This document shows positions 6,585-10,170 of a stretch of 10,170 bases of DNA, in pieces. The notes beneath the pieces were generated by a model that saw only the letters and a list, made by a program, of their open reading frames with translations, did not search any database and was not told the origin of the DNA. The stretch's first letter is position 1. Each line of letters opens with the position of its first letter. Origin of the DNA: Anaerolineae bacterium (GTDB taxonomy: Bacteria > Chloroflexota > Anaerolineae > DRVO01); contig JAAYAV010000363.1 in the NCBI GenBank assembly GCA_012719195.1, positions 1 through 10,170 on the forward strand, in the 5' to 3' direction. A program made the position numbers and the translations under genes.

Positions 6585-7450
6585 TGGAGCGCGCTTTGAT
6601 AGACTTCCACACTCACCCTCTGCTGGTCCAGGAGATGGTCGCCGGCAACGATGAACTCCTCCATGCCCAGAAGAAGGTCTTCGACATCCAGAACCGCCTG
6701 CAGCCGCTGGAGACGTTCCACCTGGAACTCGACGTTTCCGGCCTGCAGCGGGCGGTCGTCCTGCCGCTAGATGCGCGCACAGCCAAGGGATCACAGATCT
6801 TCAGCAACGAGCAGATCGCCGAGCTATGCCGGCTGAGTGACCGCTTCGTCGGCTTCGCCAGCGTGGACCCGCACCGGCCGGATGCGGCTGAGCAACTGGA
6901 GCGCGACGTGACCCGCCTGGGGCTGCGCGGTCTCAAGCTGTCCCCCAGTCTGCAGGAGTTCGCCGCCAATGACCGCGACAAAGCCTACCCGGTGTACGAG
7001 GCGGCTCAGTCACTTCGCATACCGCTGCTGATTCACGCCGGCATGACCTGGGCGCCGCGCTCCAAGTCCGCCAACCCGATGGACCTGGAGGACGTCGCCT
7101 TCGACTTCCCCGACCTCAAGATCGTAATCGCTCACTTCGGCTGGCCCTGGGTGCAGGAGACGGCGATGCTCTGCCTCAAGTACGACAACGTCTTCGCCGA
7201 CACCTCCTGCCTCTACCACGACGCCCCCTGGGAGTTCATGCGCCACGTCTTCACCGAGCGACTGCCGCTCACCCTGCTCGAACGCAGCCTGCGCCACAAG
7301 GTGGTGTTCGGCTCCGACTATCCCCGGGTGGAGATCAAGAACATGGTACGGGCAGTGAAGGAGCTCGGGCTGTCCGATCAGGCCCAGGAGATGATCTTCA
7401 GCAAGAACGCCCGCCACCTGCTGGGCGAGGCGGAGGCGACCTACAAATGA
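6584..7450 (+). CDS. Amidohydrolase-2 family metal-dependent hydrolase
   Basis: A 288-residue TIM-barrel hydrolase or decarboxylase of the amidohydrolase-2 family (PF04909). The full metal-site pattern is visible: H9-T-H11 on the first strand, H151 in L-L-I-H-A-G, H184 in V-I-A-H-F-G-W-P-W and D245 in F-G-S-D-Y-P. A G-L-R-G-L-K-L-S-P segment (113-121) is the usual K-containing strand. Family members include lactonases, gamma-resorcylate and ACMS decarboxylases and many enzymes of unknown substrate; nothing here picks one. The protein is cytoplasmic, with no signal peptide. ATG 6584 shares its A with the SIS gene stop, and no Shine-Dalgarno sequence precedes it, so it is probably translated by coupling. 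Placement between a sugar-phosphate SIS protein and YjbQ suggests consecutive steps of one pathway, by inference. Confidence 0.88.
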   Translation: MERALIDFHTHPLLVQEMVAGNDELLHAQKKVFDIQNRLQPLETFHLELDVSGLQRAVVLPLDARTAKGSQIFSNEQIAELCRLSDRFVGFASVDPHRPDAAEQLERDVTRLGLRGLKLSPSLQEFAANDRDKAYPVYEAAQSLRIPLLIHAGMTWAPRSKSANPMDLEDVAFDFPDLKIVIAHFGWPWVQETAMLCLKYDNVFADTSCLYHDAPWEFMRHVFTERLPLTLLERSLRHKVVFGSDYPRVEIKNMVRAVKELGLSDQAQEMIFSKNARHLLGEAEATYK

Positions 7451-7878
7451 TCATCCGGACGCTTACGCTCACGGTGCAGAGCCGGCGCGAACAGGAACTT
7501 ATTGACGTCACGCCCGAGATAGAGCGCGTCATCGCCGAGTCCGGTGTTCAGGAGGGGCTGGTCAACATCCTCACCATGCACACCTCCTCGGGCATCATCG
7601 TTACCGAGGGGCTGCCCTGCCTGGAGGAGGACGTGGTGAACCACCTCAGCCGCCTCTGTCCCTCGGAGGGCGACTACCTGCACCGGCGATACCTGAAGAT
7701 TGACGGACGCATCGGCTTCAACGCCGACGCCCACCTCAAGAGCGTGCTCGGGGGAATCAGCGCCACGTTCCCGATCACGGCGGGGAAGATGCTCAAGGGC
7801 GGCCGCCAGACCATCTACTTCGCCGAGTACGACGGCCCGCTCAGTCGCGAGTACGTGGTGCAGGTGCTGGGGGAGTGA
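7447..7878 (+). CDS. yjbQ: YjbQ / UPF0047 family protein (secondary thiamine-phosphate synthase-like)
   Basis: A 143-residue single-domain protein, full length for the UPF0047 family (PF01894). Conserved blocks are H-T-S-S-G (45-49; usually H-T-T/S-A/S-G), P-S-E-G-D-Y-L-H (72-79), N-A-D-A-H-L-K (92-98), the P-I-x-x-G-K segment (109-114) and F-A-E-Y-D-G-P (125-131), ending in V-x-V-L-G-E. The family name comes from a weak thiamine-phosphate synthase activity of E. coli YjbQ; the physiological role is not settled. No thiamine gene is nearby and no thiamine riboswitch is seen, so a link to thiamine here is weak. ATG 7447 overlaps the amidohydrolase stop (ATGA), with GGAGG at 7432-7436, ten bases before it. 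It is the last gene of the operon and is followed by a hairpin. Confidence 0.93.
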   Translation: MIIRTLTLTVQSRREQELIDVTPEIERVIAESGVQEGLVNILTMHTSSGIIVTEGLPCLEEDVVNHLSRLCPSEGDYLHRRYLKIDGRIGFNADAHLKSVLGGISATFPITAGKMLKGGRQTIYFAEYDGPLSREYVVQVLGE

Positions 7879-7898
7879 AGGATCGGGGCTGAAGCAGC

Positions 7899-7927
7899 CG
7901 GGGCGGGCCTATCCTGGTTCCGCCCCG
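7899..7927. terminator. GC-rich hairpin in the convergent gap, possible two-way terminator
   Basis: Bases 7899-7907 pair with 7919-7927: eight Watson-Crick pairs plus one G-U at the loop side, with an 11-base loop. The core is GGGGCGG against CCGCCCC. It sits in the 66-base gap between the stops of yjbQ and the propeller gene, where a shared terminator is expected. Neither side has a T-tract, so it is not a classical intrinsic terminator. It could be a factor-assisted or U-less terminator, or only a 3'-end stabiliser. The rest of the gap shows nothing else. Confidence 0.5.
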
Positions 7928-7944
7928 CACGCTATCGTCGGGGT

Positions 7945-10170
7945 CTACCTCGCCACCAAGGGCAGGAGCACCTGCCTCGCCCCGCCTTCATGATGCAGGG
8001 CCACCGAATAGAACACAGGAGTGTTCGCCACCCGGTCGTACACGGCCGGGTCGTCGCCTACCTCGCCACAGGTGACATCAGCGGGGCCACTCACCGGCCA
8101 GGCCCACATATTGACCCGATACTGAATGTACCGGCTCTTTGGCCGCTCGCGGCCATCGGCGCCCACAATCATCTGCCCCGGCGTGTCGTAACCCTGTAGG
8201 GGCGCACCTTCCTCGGAGACGCCGACGCTCTGGTAGGGAAAGTCCTTCGGCATCCATTGCCCCATCGCTTCGGGATCATCGCCGACGCGTGTCTGCAGCG
8301 TCAGGTAGGTGCCGGAGGGTGTCGCCGCGTGCCACTCGATTCGGTCCCAGATCACCCCCCCCTCTCCCATGTCGTATATCGGGGAGAGATAGCTGCCCGC
8401 AGCGTAACGACAGGTCTTGCCGACACTGAGTTGGTCCGAGCGGCGGGGATCGGGGTAGAAATCGTAGTCGGCGAAGTAGGTCAGGTTGGAGCGAGTGAAG
8501 TAGACATCACGCTCGCATCCGCCGGCCCGGTTGTCGTCCCAGCCCACGTAGACGAACCCCTGGTGCTTCCACACCTCCAGTTCGGGGTAGTCGTACGTGC
8601 GAACCACATTGGCGGCGAGAGACGGACGGACCTGATAGGCCGCCGGAGGGTCGCCCTCGCGGTAGCGCAGGTAGGTCGATCCCTCCAGGTTGGTGGCATG
8701 GGCGCCGCTGTTGACCGGAATTACGCCGCCCCGCCACAGCGTCGAAAGCGAAGCGCCGCCGTCGCCGCGCACGGTCAGGTAGACTTTCGAGCTATCGGGG
8801 CCCTGGCTGCCCCACTCCGACCACGCGATGAAGGCATCATGGCGCGCCCGCCCATCGAGGAAATGCTCCCCCGCATAGGTGCTGCACGCGATTGAGGGGT
8901 ACTCCTGCCAGCTAACGCCGGCTGCTAAGCCACCGGCTCTCTCGTTGACGCCCCCGGCCAGGCTGAGGGTGACGGATTCGATGGCCGTCGCCTCCATACG
9001 CGCCAGGTAGATGCTCGGCTTCGCCGCACCGATGTCCTCATCCTCGGCGCGAAAGTCCTGCCAGGCGCTGTAAAACGCCGCCACCGGCACCTGCACGAAC
9101 GCCTTGGCGCCCGGAGTCGGACAGACGCCGTCCCGGTCCTCCAACTCCTGCTGCCGCCACATCTGCGCCACGCCCACCACCGGCTGCTTCTGATCGGCTC
9201 CGTTCTGGTACGGGTCATCATTAACCCGATGGTCTACGGCGAACGTCTGCGCCTGGTCGATGGAGTAGCTAACGAACACGTCCCAGTCCCCGGCGCGGTC
9301 GTCCTCCCACACCACCACAATCGGGTCAGTGTAGATGAACCCGAGCTCGAAGACAGGGGAGCCTTCCGGGCAGTCCACCGTCGTCCAGTCCTGCAGGACC
9401 TCCGTTCGGCCCGCCGCTACCCTCGGGTTCCGTTGGTTCGTCCGCTGGGGGTCGTCGCTTACCCTCCGCGGCGTAGACATCCAGCCGGCAGACGTGTGGG
9501 CTCGCAGCCAGATGTCCGTGTTGCCCGCGCGATCGTCCTGCCAGACTACGTAGAAGTTGCCCTCCGGTCCGGCAGCCACGTCGCCATTGAGGCTGTTGAC
9601 GTCGTTGGCGGTGCTGACCAGCAGGTTGCCGCCCTGTGGTACCAGCCCTGTCTCCACAAGCTCGAACCACTGTCCCATGATCCGGTACTTGCCGGAGGGA
9701 TTGGTGGCGTCCGTGCGGCTATCCTGCCACACCACCAGCAGCCGGTCCTCCGTGGGGCTGATGGCGACGGCTGGTCGGCGCTGGTCTCCCGTGTTCAGTT
9801 CGTCGTCATTCACCCTGACGGGCGAGCTCAGCCAGGTGGTACCCTGGTCGGTCGACCAGGACAGATAGATGTCCCAGTTGGTGAGCTGGCTATTGCGCCG
9901 ATCTTGCCACACGGCTACCACCAGATCACCCTTGGCCACCAACCGGGGCCACTCCTGCGGACCGTCCTGCCCGGCGCCGCTCAAGCGCCGGTCGAGTTCG
10001 TGGAGGTTGTAGTCCGGGCTCAGGGGGTCGTCCAAGCCCCAAGCATCCGGTGGCTCCTCGAAGTACCCCAGGGTGAGGTATGCATCTCCCAGCGTCAGCG
10101 AGGCGTCGCTCGCCTCCGCCAGCGACTCGTCCCCCACGAGCGCCAGACTGGACGCGGGGCCGCGACTGAA
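7945..10170 (-). CDS. Secreted sialidase-like beta-propeller protein, 5' end outside the window
   Basis: The frame is open from the right edge to TAG (7947-7945), giving the last 741 residues. GTG at 10137 is not a convincing start, because the frame continues past it to the edge. The N-terminal two thirds hold seven W-x-[DE]-x-[RG]-like motifs, many preceded by V-V-V/V-A-V and followed by D-I-Y/D-V-F, plus one textbook Asp-box S-T-D-Q-G-T-T-W and repeated R-V-N-D-D segments after the boxes. This is the look of BNR/sialidase-like beta-propellers. A beta-sandwich-like region follows (about 8490-8000), with S-P-I-Y-D-M-G, P-S-G-T-Y, R-Y-I-Q-Y-R and T-P-V-F-Y, a pattern common in secreted bacterial proteins. 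The end is Q-V-L-L-P-L-V-A-R. The catalytic residues of a sialidase (Arg triad, Tyr/Glu pair) cannot be confirmed, so glycosidase activity is not claimed. It is probably exported, with the signal peptide off the window. Confidence 0.78.
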   Translation of the reverse strand, partial: FSRGPASSLALVGDESLAEASDASLTLGDAYLTLGYFEEPPDAWGLDDPLSPDYNLHELDRRLSGAGQDGPQEWPRLVAKGDLVVAVWQDRRNSQLTNWDIYLSWSTDQGTTWLSSPVRVNDDELNTGDQRRPAVAISPTEDRLLVVWQDSRTDATNPSGKYRIMGQWFELVETGLVPQGGNLLVSTANDVNSLNGDVAAGPEGNFYVVWQDDRAGNTDIWLRAHTSAGWMSTPRRVSDDPQRTNQRNPRVAAGRTEVLQDWTTVDCPEGSPVFELGFIYTDPIVVVWEDDRAGDWDVFVSYSIDQAQTFAVDHRVNDDPYQNGADQKQPVVGVAQMWRQQELEDRDGVCPTPGAKAFVQVPVAAFYSAWQDFRAEDEDIGAAKPSIYLARMEATAIESVTLSLAGGVNERAGGLAAGVSWQEYPSIACSTYAGEHFLDGRARHDAFIAWSEWGSQGPDSSKVYLTVRGDGGASLSTLWRGGVIPVNSGAHATNLEGSTYLRYREGDPPAAYQVRPSLAANVVRTYDYPELEVWKHQGFVYVGWDDNRAGGCERDVYFTRSNLTYFADYDFYPDPRRSDQLSVGKTCRYAAGSYLSPIYDMGEGGVIWDRIEWHAATPSGTYLTLQTRVGDDPEAMGQWMPKDFPYQSVGVSEEGAPLQGYDTPGQMIVGADGRERPKSRYIQYRVNMWAWPVSGPADVTCGEVGDDPAVYDRVANTPVFYSVALHHEGGARQVLLPLVAR
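7948..7965 (-). other. C-terminal L-P-L-V-A-R tail of the secreted protein
   Basis: The last six codons before the TAG encode L-P-L-V-A-R, preceded by a short G-G-A-R-Q-V-L linker after the last beta-strand-like segment. The tail stands apart from the domain before it. It has no LPxTG threonine, no transmembrane stretch and no PEP-CTERM pattern. I recall similar x-L-P-L-[VI]-x-R endings on secreted Chloroflexota proteins, but this is unverified. Confidence 0.5.
8539..9909 (-). repeat. Seven propeller-blade motifs (W-x-[DE]-x-[RG]) within the secreted protein
   Basis: The tryptophan codons of the motifs lie at 9907-9909 (W-Q-D-R-R), 9727-9729 (W-Q-D-S-R), 9541-9543 (W-Q-D-D-R), 9307-9309 (W-E-D-D-R), 9061-9063 (W-Q-D-F-R), 8821-8823 (degenerate W-S-E-W-G) and 8539-8541 (W-D-D-N-R). 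The spacings are 60, 62, 78, 82, 80 and 94 residues, so loops lengthen toward the C terminus. Only the first unit has a perfect Asp-box; the fourth has the degenerate S-I-D-Q-A-Q-T-F. These are protein-level repeats of structural type, not recent DNA duplications. Confidence 0.75.

Noticed and set aside
8257..8895. Plus-strand open frame opposite the propeller gene
   Set aside because: The minus strand carries clear repeated motifs; the plus-strand translation has none.
10135..10137. GTG 10137 as the start of the minus-strand protein
   Set aside because: The frame continues open to the window edge, and the protein has no signal peptide at this point although it looks exported. The real start is outside.
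1..10170. CRISPR arrays, tRNA or rRNA genes, insertion sequences, riboswitches
   Set aside because: No direct repeat arrays, transposase motifs, inverted-repeat pairs at element scale, or RNA gene signatures were found by eye; the only non-coding stretches are 5 and 66 bases.

Overview
The window is GC-rich bacterial DNA with very dense coding. Eight genes run left to right (positions 1-7878), followed by a 66-base convergent gap and one large right-to-left gene (7945 to the right edge). Only one short non-coding stretch exists, and no tRNA, rRNA, CRISPR or insertion sequence is visible. The source is most likely an environmental, peptidoglycan-making bacterium. Chloroflexota (for example Anaerolineae) is my best guess, from three things: the base composition, a MecA-type penicillin-binding lipoprotein, and a secreted beta-propeller protein ending in LPLVAR, a tail I associate from memory with secreted proteins of that phylum. 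This assignment is inference.

The plus-strand block reads as one operon, because every gene junction overlaps or nearly touches: TAATG, a 14-base overlap, ATGA, TAGTG, a 5-base gap, TGATG, ATGA. In order it holds the C-terminal part of a uroporphyrinogen-decarboxylase-family protein; a metal-dependent cyclase/kynurenine-formamidase-family hydrolase with a complete ligand set; a MecA/PBP2a-like class B penicillin-binding protein with a twin-arginine lipoprotein signal; an HD-domain dNTP triphosphohydrolase; a membrane-attached family 2 glycosyltransferase; a double-SIS sugar-phosphate isomerase/deaminase-like protein; an amidohydrolase-2 family metal hydrolase; and a YjbQ/UPF0047 protein. The promoter lies upstream of the window.

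Functionally the operon looks like two modules. The outer genes (URO-D-like, cyclase, SIS, amidohydrolase, YjbQ) are soluble enzymes of the kind found in catabolic or salvage clusters for sugar-derived or carboxylated compounds. The inner genes (PBP, dGTPase, glycosyltransferase) concern envelope synthesis and nucleotide pools. No substrate can be named from the sequence.

The minus-strand gene, whose 5' end is outside the window, encodes a secreted or surface protein. It has seven W-x-[DE]-x-[RG]-like blade motifs and one clear Asp-box (sialidase-like beta-propeller), then a beta-sandwich-like C-terminal module and a short LPLVAR tail. A GC-rich hairpin in the convergent gap may terminate both transcripts.

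The points most worth a second look are the Tat-lipoprotein signal on a MecA-like PBP, the LPLVAR tail, the unclassified SIS-amidohydrolase-YjbQ trio, and the variable-pitch propeller repeats.
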